Source: an uncultured Bacilli bacterium
GTDB taxonomy: Bacteria; Bacillota_I; Bacilli_A; RF39; UBA660
Assembly (NCBI GenBank): GCA_934096105.1
Contig: CAKOLH010000025.1
Coordinates: 1-12,673, forward strand
Direction: 5' to 3'
DNA: 12,673 nucleotides
Below the pieces are notes generated by a model. That model saw only the letters and a list, made by a program, of their open reading frames with translations, had not been told where the DNA came from and ran no database searches. Shown one piece after another: positions 1-6,633 of the stretch (the first letter of the stretch is position 1; every line of letters starts with the position of its first letter). A program made the position numbers and the translations under genes.

Positions 1-41
1 ATTATGGTTATTTTATCTTTTAGATAGTTTGTTAATTTCAT
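1..41 (-). CDS. Sensor histidine kinase, N-terminal fragment (runs off the window)
   Basis: Only the first 13 codons are inside the window, reading MKLTNYLKDKITI. The start ATG at 41-39 overlaps the stop of the response regulator in the arrangement ATGA, the classic translational coupling of a response regulator with its kinase. The opening residues match the way small membrane histidine kinases of the BceS/intramembrane-sensing type usually begin, with a short basic stretch before the first membrane helix. The identity is inferred mainly from position; no kinase domain is visible here. Confidence 0.6.
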   Translation of the reverse strand, partial: MKLTNYLKDKITI

Positions 42-700
42 AATAGTATATATCCTTGTCCTTTTCTTGTTTCTATGGCATCTGGATAGCCAAAGCCCTC
101 TAGTTTGCTTCTTAATCTACTTATATTTACGGTTAGAGCATTATCATTTATGTATTCTTCATTATTCCAAAGGATGGTCATTAGTTCATCTCTTGATACG
201 ATTCTATTTTGGTTATTTAATAAGTGCTGAAAGATTAGCATTTCATTTTTGGTTAGTTCTAATTCTTTGTTACTACCTGATAATGTGCCTCGTGATGGAG
301 AGACTTCTAGGTCTTTATATTTTAATACTTCAGTACTATTATCTAATCTTTTGAAGATATTTTGTATTCTTAGTAATAGAATGGTTGGGCTATAGGGCTT
401 AGTTATGTAATCGTCTGCTCCATAAGAGATAGATAATATTTCATCGGTTTCATTTGCTCTTGAGGTTACCATTATTACTGGAATATTTGATTCTTTCCTT
501 ATTTCTTTAAGTAACTGCTCACCATTTTGATATGGTATATTTATATCTAAGAGAATTAAGTCTATATTACTTTTTAATATTTCTTCTTTGGCATTTGAGA
601 AGTCTTTTAGTATTAATGCTTCATAGCCAGCATTTACTAGTAGTTCATATAATTCTTTAGATATTATGGTATCATCTTCAATTATCATTATCTTTTTCAT
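38..700 (-). CDS. OmpR/PhoB-family two-component response regulator
   Basis: This is a 220-residue cytoplasmic transcription regulator of usual family length. The receiver domain (about residues 3-115) shows the acidic pair E8/D9-D10, the phospho-acceptor D52 in LLDINIP, the switch residue T79 in VIMVTS and the invariant K101 of ITKPYS. Residues ~125-220 are the winged-helix DNA-binding domain, with LTKNEMLIFQHLL and the C-terminal TRKGQGYIL signature. The start is supported by a purine-rich GAAGGAAA site ahead of the ATG. It ends in TGA overlapping the ATG of the next gene, a histidine kinase, so the pair is one operon. The short DINIPYQNGEQLL receiver resembles the BceR group that senses antimicrobial peptides, but the transporter normally linked to that group is not in view, so the signal is unknown. 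Confidence 0.95.
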   Translation of the reverse strand: MKKIMIIEDDTIISKELYELLVNAGYEALILKDFSNAKEEILKSNIDLILLDINIPYQNGEQLLKEIRKESNIPVIMVTSRANETDEILSISYGADDYITKPYSPTILLLRIQNIFKRLDNSTEVLKYKDLEVSPSRGTLSGSNKELELTKNEMLIFQHLLNNQNRIVSRDELMTILWNNEEYINDNALTVNISRLRSKLEGFGYPDAIETRKGQGYILL

Positions 701-729
701 ATATTATATTTCCTTCTTTCTATAGTTAT

Positions 730-772
730 ATTATATCATTGTTTTAACTGGTTTTATATTACAAGTTTGTAA
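730..772 (-). promoter_or_regulatory. Promoter of the response-regulator operon with upstream palindrome
   Basis: A TATAAT -10 lies at 735-730 on the minus strand, about 30 nt before the response-regulator ATG. No good -35 is present at the right distance. In its place, just upstream, is the perfect inverted repeat TTACAAGTTTGTAA (759-772). A weak -35 with an adjacent palindrome is what an activated, possibly autoregulated, promoter would look like. The role as a binding site is inference. Confidence 0.5.
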
Positions 773-867
773 GGTAGAAGAAATAGAATCATGCTGATAT
801 TTTAAATCTATGCCTTTTATATTGAAATTAATTATCATCTATTGTTCTTTTATACCAAAATCGTATT

Positions 868-899
868 AAAAAAGACATCTTTACTTTTTTGATGTCTTT
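868..899 (-). terminator. Rho-independent terminator of the membrane-protein gene
   Basis: Perfect 9-bp arms AAAGACATC (871-879) and GATGTCTTT (891-899) form a hairpin that on the minus strand is followed by a run of six T (873-868). The 5' arm of the hairpin is formed by the last codons of the membrane-protein gene, so the stop codon sits in the loop. The structure is nearly symmetrical and might also stop the few plus-strand transcripts reaching it. Confidence 0.8.
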
Positions 900-1579
900 A
901 TTTTTTCTTTCTTATTAGATTTTTTAATTTCTTGCTTTTTATCATTATTAGGTGTATTAACACATTCAACATATAATTCACTAAATATTTCTTCTAATCT
1001 TTCTATCATACCGTCTTCACCCTTTAAAAACTTCTTTACCTCTATAAATTGATTACAAGAAAAATATAACAATACTATCATGATACCAAAACTTATCAGA
1101 TAAGGTAGAGCTTTGGTTAATCCATTAAAATCAAAACCATCTTTAGTATAGAATGACAATATTACTGGTATGGCAATTGATAGTATGGCTAATAAATTCC
1201 CTCCAACTATTTTAGTTTTAATCATATTTCTGTAGTGATCAATTATGCATAAAAGTGACTTTTCATTATATAAATTGCTTTTAATAAAATAATCTTTAAA
1301 CAAATTTTTTTCATTATTTTTAATAATTAATTGCAATGTTACTTCATTGTCCTTCTTTTTGCCCATACTTAAATGTAATTTTGTATTTAACACCCTTTCG
1401 CTTATATATTTTATAATTATAGGCATAGCTACAAATGCCAAAACCATTAGTAATATTTTATTAAAAATATTTAAAACTAATGAGATTAATATAAATGCAA
1501 CATATATCCAAAATGTCCACTTTTTAATTACATTGTATGGGCTCCTCTTCTTATATATTTCTTCTATATCATTATACAT
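881..1579 (-). CDS. Four-helix membrane protein of unknown function
   Basis: This 232-residue protein has no recognised family. Hydrophobic segments at about residues 21-38, 40-58, 124-144 and 158-176 predict two pairs of membrane helices. Between the pairs is a hydrophilic stretch (about 60-123), and the C-terminal tail (about 195-232) is strongly charged and ends in a run of Lys, Ser and Thr. There is no signal peptide and no catalytic motif that I can name. The start is well supported by GGGGAGA a few bases before the ATG. It is a single-gene unit with its own promoter and terminator and does not overlap its neighbours. The arrangement of paired helices with a cytosolic middle recalls small membrane partners of phage-defence or sensing systems, but nothing in the sequence proves that. 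Confidence 0.8.
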   Translation of the reverse strand: MYNDIEEIYKKRSPYNVIKKWTFWIYVAFILISLVLNIFNKILLMVLAFVAMPIIIKYISERVLNTKLHLSMGKKKDNEVTLQLIIKNNEKNLFKDYFIKSNLYNEKSLLCIIDHYRNMIKTKIVGGNLLAILSIAIPVILSFYTKDGFDFNGLTKALPYLISFGIMIVLLYFSCNQFIEVKKFLKGEDGMIERLEEIFSELYVECVNTPNNDKKQEIKKSNKKEKIKTSKK

Positions 1580-1610
1580 ATTATCTCCCCGCTTTTTAAT
1601 TTATTATTGT

Positions 1611-1639
1611 ATAATATAAAATGGTAATAAAATAGTAAA
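1611..1639 (-). promoter_or_regulatory. Probable sigma-A promoter of the membrane-protein gene
   Basis: On the minus strand TTTACT (1639-1634) and TATTAT (1616-1611) are separated by 17 nt, about 30 nt before the ATG at 1579. Each box matches the consensus at four or five of six positions. Confidence 0.45.
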
Positions 1640-1817
1640 GTTTATTTTTTGATCTTTCTTTGGTTGTAAATTAAATTTCTTTTTGAAATTGGCTATCTTT
1701 CATAATATTGTTTTAATAAATAGTATATGTTTAATTTACACACTCATATATCAGAAATAATTACAAGCTAAACTTAAATTCCAGTTTTTTGCATTGTTTT
1801 ATATTAAATTATTAAAC

Positions 1818-2930
1818 TTATCGTTTTTCATTTTCGTCAAGCATCTCATATATGGTATCAGCTATTTTTTCTGCCAATAGTGGTGGAACTGAGTTTCCAA
1901 TTTGCAAGTGAATATCGGATTTAGAACCTTTAAAAATATAGTTATCTGGATAACTTTGTATTCGAGCTGCTTCTCTAGCCGTTAATCCCCTGTTCAAATA
2001 AGGATGAATACATCTAGATGATGAAATGCATGCAAAATTTCTTGTAATTGTCATTCCAGGTTCATTTGCATTTAATCTTGCATAAGTATTTCCATAACCC
2101 GATGTGGGCATAAGTTCTTTTGGTATTTTTGCTTCAACATCCCAAGCACTTTTTCCCATGGGTATATATTTCATCAACTTTTTGGCTTTTTCATTATGCA
2201 CAGATGGTTTATGATTCATTAGAATCTTCGTACCATTTCTAATTTTTTTTTGATATTCATTTTTAGGTTCACAAGTATATTCATTTATCTCATCGTCATC
2301 GCTTTGTGGTAGATCTCCAATTGCATCCCATAATGTCAGTGCTGGTAATAAACCTTTTTCACCTGTCAAGGTATGTGTTTTTTGAGGATATCTAATTTTA
2401 ATATCTGTCCTTGTGCCAATAAAAATTGTCCTCGTTCTTTGTTGTGGTACACCATATTCTGCTGCATTCAACAATTTATATTCTAATCTGTATCCTATTT
2501 CATTAAAAGATTTTAAAATGTTGTCTAGTACTTTTCCGCTTTCCATGCTCAATATACCAGAAACATTTTCCATTACGAAAAACTTTGGTTTAATGTCATT
2601 TACTAATCTAACATATTCTTTAAATAATTTATTTCTAGGGTCATCAATAAATCTCTTACCTAGAGTCGAAAAGCCCTGACAGGGTGGTCCGCCTATAATA
2701 ACATCAACATCATTTTTACTATATCCTGTTTCTTTTAACAGTTCATCACCTGTTAATTCAGAAATATCTTTTACAATATATTTAACATTTGGATGATTAG
2801 CTATATATGTATCGCCAGCAGACTTCCAAATGTCATTGGCACTTATTATGTTAAAACCTCTATTGCAAAAGCCTGTTCCTAAACCACCTGAACCGGCAAA
2901 TAGTTCAACACAATTGTACTTTTTCTTCAT
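1818..2930 (-). CDS. DNA (cytosine-5-)-methyltransferase, R-M modification enzyme
   Basis: This 370-residue enzyme transfers a methyl group from S-adenosylmethionine to C5 of cytosine in a specific DNA site. All core motifs are present in canonical order: I, FAGSGG at 11-16 (SAM binding); IV, GGPPCQGFS with the catalytic Cys84; VI, ENV at 121-123; VIII, QQRTR at 163-167; and X, GNSVPP at 345-350. The variable region and target-recognition domain (about 180-295) decide the site, which cannot be read from sequence alone. The ATG follows a GGGGG Shine-Dalgarno that overlaps the stop of the HNH gene 11 nt upstream, so the two are translationally coupled. In this context it should protect host DNA from the HNH and/or PD-(D/E)XK nucleases made from the same transcript. 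It looks intact and active. Confidence 0.97.
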   Translation of the reverse strand: MKKKYNCVELFAGSGGLGTGFCNRGFNIISANDIWKSAGDTYIANHPNVKYIVKDISELTGDELLKETGYSKNDVDVIIGGPPCQGFSTLGKRFIDDPRNKLFKEYVRLVNDIKPKFFVMENVSGILSMESGKVLDNILKSFNEIGYRLEYKLLNAAEYGVPQQRTRTIFIGTRTDIKIRYPQKTHTLTGEKGLLPALTLWDAIGDLPQSDDDEINEYTCEPKNEYQKKIRNGTKILMNHKPSVHNEKAKKLMKYIPMGKSAWDVEAKIPKELMPTSGYGNTYARLNANEPGMTITRNFACISSSRCIHPYLNRGLTAREAARIQSYPDNYIFKGSKSDIHLQIGNSVPPLLAEKIADTIYEMLDENEKR

Positions 2931-2941
2931 ATTATTCCCCC

Positions 2942-3682
2942 TTAATCAAAATTCTCTATAATTTTTTTAGCTTCATCTAAGTTATCCTCAATTAACAATT
3001 GTAACATTATAAGTTGTATTTCTTTTTCAGATCTTAATATAAAATGCGGATCGTATATTTTTTCAACTCTTCCTTTATTGTCAAATACAAAATAATTTCT
3101 ACTTGCCCTATTGCAGAATGAGCATTGAGGAATAGTATTACTTATTGTTAATGGCTTGCTTGGATCTTTGTGTCCTTGTTGTAATGTTGTAACTGACGCT
3201 GGATATAAAAAGTTTGCTTCTCCTTCTTTTGAGCCACATGTGGCACATCTATAATTATATATTTTTTTTAATTCATCCCAAGAATGTGCATTTAATGACT
3301 CAGTTCTTTTTAATTTTCTGTATGATGGATATGGTTCATTTATTGTTTTCAACATATATTCACCAGATTTAATTCCTAGCATCTTACATTCATAATCTCC
3401 TCTTGTTCCAGACAATATATACCATCCAGATTGTTGGGCTAAATGTCTTGCTTGTTGAACATCATTTATATCAAATCCCATAGTTCTTAAATAGTCTGTT
3501 AGCTCAAGTTTAGATACTATTTTTCCTAATTTTGTATATAAATAAATTAATACAAGTGAATTTAATGTATAATTCCCGTTTGAATATAGTTTTGGCATTT
3601 TCACGCCATATTTTTCAAGATTATTTTTATATTCTTCTAGTATTTCATTATATTTTTTTTCTATTTCAGTTTTGTTTTTCAT
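2942..3682 (-). CDS. HNH endonuclease, probable restriction enzyme of the R-M system
   Basis: This 246-residue protein has a C-terminal zinc-stabilised beta-beta-alpha-metal nuclease fold: C146-x2-C149, then QQGHKD with H171, N182 in SNTIPQC, and C187-x2-C190-N191. The region before it (about 1-140) is helical and probably carries DNA recognition; it does not resemble a family I can name. I prefer the ATG at 3682 because GGAG lies 9 nt before it, whereas the longer in-frame start at 3751 has no such site and would overlap the upstream gene by 86 nt. The preferred start overlaps the upstream stop by 17 nt. The methyltransferase follows at once, so the natural reading is a type II restriction endonuclease acting with that methylase. 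Nuclease activity follows from the family; specificity is unknown. Confidence 0.88.
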   Translation of the reverse strand: MKNKTEIEKKYNEILEEYKNNLEKYGVKMPKLYSNGNYTLNSLVLIYLYTKLGKIVSKLELTDYLRTMGFDINDVQQARHLAQQSGWYILSGTRGDYECKMLGIKSGEYMLKTINEPYPSYRKLKRTESLNAHSWDELKKIYNYRCATCGSKEGEANFLYPASVTTLQQGHKDPSKPLTISNTIPQCSFCNRASRNYFVFDNKGRVEKIYDPHFILRSEKEIQLIMLQLLIEDNLDEAKKIIENFD

Positions 3683-4370
3683 TATTATCTCCGTCCAATT
3701 CTTTTTTGATTTCATTGCATATTTTTTCAAAGGAAAAGTCGTAATATACAATATTCTTTAAACTAATTGTATATACTGGTTTTTTATATGCATAATGAAA
3801 TGCTTCGTATTTAACATTTTGATTTTTATTAACATCAAATAGAAAAAATTTTTTATTATAAAAATCAACTCCTAGTAAAAATGATTTGTCAACACCTTTT
3901 GATAAGCTTTTTATATGTAAATATTTATCATCTCTCAAATCAATTTTGCTATATTTTAACCAATATCCTCTGTAATCATTAACTAGTTCAATATATATTT
4001 TATTGTTATTGCTACCTTTTACAAACATGTCTGACTTTGATGAAACTAAAGATGATTGCAGTATTTTTCTTTCATGATCAGTGCCACATAATTTTACTTC
4101 TAATCCATACAATTTCAAATTTAGTATTAGGTAATCTTCAAAAATCCAAGAACATATTAAATCTTGGGCATATTCTATCTCAGTTCTGCTGTCTCGATTA
4201 TGTTTGCAAGACTTTAAATTGTCGTAAACATCAGAATAATCAGTCTTTAATTTATCTATATTATCTTCTAATATTAGTATATTGTCTTCCGAATATCCCA
4301 TCTTTTTGGCAATGTTAATCATAGTATCATCAAAGAATTCTTCTAACATCATATAAACATTTGACTTCAT
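3666..4370 (-). CDS. PD-(D/E)XK-like restriction-associated protein
   Basis: This 234-residue protein opens the three-gene unit. Residues ~75-150 resemble a PD-(D/E)XK nuclease core: a helix with Glu (CSWIFEDYLI), then SKSDMFVKG with D114, then the strand KIYIELV with E128, followed by DYRGYWLKYSKIDLRDDKY. The usual lysine two residues after E128 is Val here, and K139 or K142 may take its place, so activity is uncertain. The ATG at 4370 is chosen because GAGG stands 9 nt ahead of it; an ATG five codons earlier (4385) has no ribosome site. It overlaps the HNH gene by 17 nt, so the two are made together. It may be the true restriction subunit, a partner of the HNH enzyme, or a control protein. 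No assignment to a named enzyme is possible. Confidence 0.72.
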   Translation of the reverse strand: MKSNVYMMLEEFFDDTMINIAKKMGYSEDNILILEDNIDKLKTDYSDVYDNLKSCKHNRDSRTEIEYAQDLICSWIFEDYLILNLKLYGLEVKLCGTDHERKILQSSLVSSKSDMFVKGSNNNKIYIELVNDYRGYWLKYSKIDLRDDKYLHIKSLSKGVDKSFLLGVDFYNKKFFLFDVNKNQNVKYEAFHYAYKKPVYTISLKNIVYYDFSFEKICNEIKKELDGDNNEKQN

Positions 4371-4473
4371 TTTGTTATACCTCATAAATAATTATAATCT
4401 AACATTTTTGTTATTTTACTTATTTTTTTATTTTATCATTTGTAATTATAACTCACAGTATTTCGGTTATCTT

Positions 4474-5775
4474 TTAAATTTTATCTTTCACAAATTCACT
4501 TAATATATATTTTTTTAATGTTTCATTTGGAAAATTTTCTATTATATTTTTTTTATATGCTTTTATAAAACTATAATCTTTTCTTACTCTTTTCTTTGTT
4601 ACAGGATCAATAAAATTATAAAAATTGATAGCTTGAATTTTATATTTGTTCTTTAATAGCAAATATATTTGATCTCTTCTTAGACTATCTAATATTTCTG
4701 GGTTGTTTGTGGTAAAAATTATTTGTGACATACTATTATCTTGCATAGAAAAAATATCAATTAAAAATTTTGAGATTTCTAAGTTCAAGGAATTATCAAA
4801 TTCATCTATTAAGAATATACTATTTTTTTCATTAGATTCTAAAATTGAATAAGCCATGGCCACTAATTTTTTCGTCGCTGTTGAAATACTATTATAGCTC
4901 AAATCAAAATCATCATATTTAAAAATCAATCTTTCTTTTTTTTCAAAATCTTCTGCAATAACGATGTCCCTGATGTTGTCATCGGCCAATTTCACAAAAT
5001 TTAATAATTTTTCTGTATTTTTACATTCTTGTAACATATTTATTACATAAAATTCTGGAAAAATATAGTTATCAGCACATATTATATTTGAATCTTTATT
5101 ATAATGTTTTATAAAGGCCTTATAGTACTTCAATTTTTTTTGAAATTCATTTATACTTATATCATTAGAACTCAATTCGTTGATTATGTTTTTTTCATAT
5201 GCTATTTTATATCCTATTTCACTTTCAAAACTATTAGATATTTGAAAAATAGTATTATATTTTTTATTATATTTTGATTTGAAACTTAATGATTCTTTTT
5301 TTATTCCATCCGCCTTATAGTTTTTGTCATACTCTAAAAAATAACTATAATAACCTGTTGTTTCATAGCTTTCAGTTTTGATATACATTTCTATCTCTAT
5401 GTTTGAAGGTTTATCTTCCGATAACTTATTGCTTCCCAATAACTCCAAATTGGTGAATTCACTAATCATTTTTTGAAATATTTTTTCCTTATATTCATCT
5501 TTGTACTCATTCATCTCTATATCGCCAAATGTTGGCATGTTCTTTTTTGTTAATGGTAATTCTATAAATGAGCCCACACTAGCAATCGCATCTAATATAG
5601 TTGTTTTTCCATGTGCGTTGCCTGCAATTATCCCCACAATTCTATTAATCCAAACATTATCATCTGTTATAAATACTGAATTTTTATTTTTTTTATCTGT
5701 TTTTGATGCAATAAAATCTAAATTCATTGTGTCCTTAATTCCGCGAAGGTTGTTTAACCTTATTTTTGTTATCAT
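4474..5775 (-). CDS. OLD/AAA_15-type ATP-binding protein, putative defence ATPase
   Basis: The 433-residue protein belongs to the ABC-like ATPases found in defence systems (AAA_15/AAA_21, related to the ATPase part of OLD, RloA and PtuA). It begins with the typical strand ITKIRLNNLRGIKD, followed by the P-loop AGNAHGKT at 51-58. The first Gly of the family's usual GxNxxGK(S/T) is Ala here. A degenerate signature LSYNSIS (~292-298), Walker B with catalytic acid IFLIDEFD (~320-327) and the switch region TTNNPEIL (~355-362) follow. No TOPRIM nuclease domain is present, so the effector must be another protein if it is a defence system. I place the start at 5775, where AGAGGTG precedes the ATG, rather than at an upstream in-frame ATG (5838) that lies before the promoter. 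The next gene downstream is the PD-(D/E)XK-like gene, 103 nt away, followed by the HNH gene. Confidence 0.88.
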   Translation of the reverse strand: MITKIRLNNLRGIKDTMNLDFIASKTDKKNKNSVFITDDNVWINRIVGIIAGNAHGKTTILDAIASVGSFIELPLTKKNMPTFGDIEMNEYKDEYKEKIFQKMISEFTNLELLGSNKLSEDKPSNIEIEMYIKTESYETTGYYSYFLEYDKNYKADGIKKESLSFKSKYNKKYNTIFQISNSFESEIGYKIAYEKNIINELSSNDISINEFQKKLKYYKAFIKHYNKDSNIICADNYIFPEFYVINMLQECKNTEKLLNFVKLADDNIRDIVIAEDFEKKERLIFKYDDFDLSYNSISTATKKLVAMAYSILESNEKNSIFLIDEFDNSLNLEISKFLIDIFSMQDNSMSQIIFTTNNPEILDSLRRDQIYLLLKNKYKIQAINFYNFIDPVTKKRVRKDYSFIKAYKKNIIENFPNETLKKYILSEFVKDKI

Positions 5776-5797
5776 AAAATAGCACCTCTTGTAATTA

Positions 5798-5826
5798 ATT
5801 ATAATTGTATTTTTGCAAAATGTCAA
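5798..5826 (-). promoter_or_regulatory. Consensus promoter of the ATPase gene
   Basis: On the minus strand there is a perfect TTGACA (5826-5821), a 17-nt spacer and a perfect TATAAT (5803-5798). Transcription should begin near 5791, giving a leader of only about 16 nt before the ATG at 5775. That also rules out the longer start at 5838. Confidence 0.85.
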
Positions 5827-5905
5827 CTTTTTTCGCACTTAATGTTTATTTTTTGACTTTTTTTGCATTTCTTTTGCGTTAAATGTGATTTCATTCACTT
5901 TTAGC

Positions 5906-5933
5906 TTGACTTTTTGGAGCATGATGATATAAT
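5906..5933 (+). promoter_or_regulatory. Promoter of the Cas2-like/39-residue operon
   Basis: TTGACT (5906-5911) and TATAAT (5928-5933) are 16 nt apart. Transcription should begin near 5940, leaving a leader of about 105 nt that folds as described in the next entry. The promoter is divergent from the ATPase promoter, with about 80 nt between their -35 boxes. Confidence 0.75.
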
Positions 5934-5954
5934 TATAAGTGAAAAGAAAAAATA

Positions 5955-6031
5955 GTCTCTGATTAAACTATTTATCTAAACTTGAATTCATTAAATAGTT
6001 TACCACATTCTTTTCTAAAAATCAATGAGAC
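5955..6031 (+). ncRNA. Structured 5' leader RNA ahead of the Cas2-like gene
   Basis: Nested complementary segments fill the leader. GTCTC-TGATT (5955-5964) pairs with AATCA-(AT)-GAGAC (6020-6031), leaving a 2-nt bulge. Directly inside, AAACTATTTA (5965-5974) pairs perfectly with TAAATAGTTT (5992-6001). The outer closing stem ends three bases before the AAAGGAG ribosome site, so folding could affect access to it. It matches no riboswitch class I know; a role in translation control, or as an RNA partner of the encoded protein, is inference. Confidence 0.5.
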
Positions 6032-6045
6032 AGAAAGGAGAAATT

Positions 6046-6312
6046 ATGAGCAATTTTTTAATAACCTATGATTTAAATCACCCCGGCAAAAATTATAACT
6101 CTCTTATCACTAAAATTAAAACATACGAAAATATTAAAATTTGTAAGTCTGTATGGATTATAAAAAGTAATAGTAGTAGCGTTGAAATAAGAGATTTATT
6201 ATCACAAGAAATTGATATAAATGATAGTTTGTTTGTGTCAGGTCTTACAGGAGAAGCTGCCTGGAGAAACTGTCTGGAATCAAATGAAAAAATTATAAAA
6301 ATATTAAAATAG
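6046..6312 (+). CDS. Cas2/VapD-like small ferredoxin-fold protein (often labelled SinR-like)
   Basis: This 88-residue protein begins SNFLITYDLNHPGK, with Asp9 at the end of the first strand exactly where Cas2 proteins carry their metal-binding Asp. It continues with a helix, a KSVWIIKS strand that matches the SVF strand of Cas2, and an INDSLFVSGLTG strand. This pattern belongs to the stand-alone Cas2/VapD-related family frequently annotated as SinR family, unrelated to the Bacillus SinR repressor. Cas2 and VapD relatives can be nucleases or purely structural, so the activity here is open. AAAGGAG five bases before the ATG at 6046 fixes the start; an in-frame ATG at 6025 lacks a ribosome site and lies in the leader stem. 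There is no cas1 and no CRISPR array. It forms an operon with the 39-residue gene 13 nt downstream. Confidence 0.8.
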   Translation: MSNFLITYDLNHPGKNYNSLITKIKTYENIKICKSVWIIKSNSSSVEIRDLLSQEIDINDSLFVSGLTGEAAWRNCLESNEKIIKILK

Positions 6313-6325
6313 GAGGTAATAATAA

Positions 6326-6445
6326 ATGGCTAAAACCAAAACTAGTATTAGCGGTGTACAACAAAAGAAAATTGTAGTTGTTAATGGTTACAAAAGAAAA
6401 GATGGAACTAAAGTTTCAAAGCATAGACGATCTACACCTAACTAG
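6326..6445 (+). CDS. 39-residue basic protein with a GYxRKDGTxVxxHxR motif
   Basis: A perfect AGGAGG at 6311-6316 precedes the ATG at 6326, and the gene ends in TAG directly before a strong terminator, so it is a real gene despite its size. The protein is very basic. Its second half carries GYKRKDGTKVSKHRRSTPN, a short motif I have seen as a stand-alone peptide and as a tail on other bacterial proteins, with no function assigned that I know of. The first part, KTSISGVQQKKIVVVN, probably forms one strand. It is the second gene of the operon with the Cas2-like protein, which suggests they work together, for example as toxin and antitoxin or as a nucleic-acid-binding pair. That pairing is inference. 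Confidence 0.8.
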   Translation: MAKTKTSISGVQQKKIVVVNGYKRKDGTKVSKHRRSTPN

Positions 6446-6446
6446 T

Positions 6447-6469
6447 AAAAAGGAACGCGGTTCCTTTTT
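6447..6469 (+). terminator. Perfect rho-independent terminator of the Cas2-like operon
   Basis: A 10-bp stem AAAAAGGAAC / GTTCCTTTTT with a GCG loop begins two bases after the stop of the 39-residue gene and ends in a run of T. Because the A tract mirrors the T tract, it may also stop minus-strand transcripts arriving from the other side. Confidence 0.92.
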
Positions 6470-6504
6470 ATTTGTTATTAAAATACTTCATAGTAACTCT
6501 CCAT

Positions 6505-6633
6505 ACTAAAATAATATTAATATATAGTTATTGCTTATGTATAATAGATGTAATAGGCATATTGTTATTAGACCTTAGGCTAATAACAACACTAATAAGA
6601 CTCACATAGTAAGGCTTACTAGTAAACATAATA
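6505..6633. repeat. Dispersed ~130-nt repeat with conserved hairpin, copy 1
   Basis: This intergenic stretch aligns with 10231-10363 in the same orientation. Shared blocks include ACTAAAATAATATTA, TATAATAG, CACTAATAAGAC and ACATAGTAAGGCTTA. In the middle is a perfect 10-bp hairpin, TTGTTATTAG (6562-6571) / CTAATAACAA (6580-6589), with an 8-nt loop. The shared block near the right end folds into a second stem, TAAGACTCAC / GTAAGGCTTA, which pairs better on the minus strand, where one A.C mismatch becomes G.U. It lies between convergent units, the 39-residue gene and the nuclease fragment, whose last codons run into it. No transposase and no terminal repeats are seen. Confidence 0.7.

Noticed and set aside
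1347..1619. Plus-strand frames opposite real genes (also near 67-354, 2413-2679, 3532-3744, 4037-4318, 5501-5782, 7722-7922, 11023-11217, 11635-11850)
   Set aside because: All lie opposite well-supported minus-strand genes or their promoters, lack ribosome sites and have no protein-like motifs.
1666..1739. Inverted repeat GTAAATTAAA / TTTAATTTAC in the gap before the methyltransferase end
   Set aside because: The arms are 54 nt apart and AT-only apart from one pair, so it is likely chance; nothing else of note was found in 1640-1817.
3683..3751. Longer HNH protein starting at 3751
   Set aside because: It would overlap the preceding gene by 86 nt and lacks a ribosome site, while the ATG at 3682 has GGAG at good spacing.
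5776..5838. Longer ATPase starting at 5838
   Set aside because: The consensus promoter lies at 5798-5826, inside that extension, and the family start ITKIRLNNLRGIKD begins right after the ATG at 5775.
6046..6312. CRISPR-Cas locus, because of the Cas2-like protein
   Set aside because: No repeat-spacer array, cas1 or effector gene is present; the protein belongs to the stand-alone Cas2/VapD-related family.
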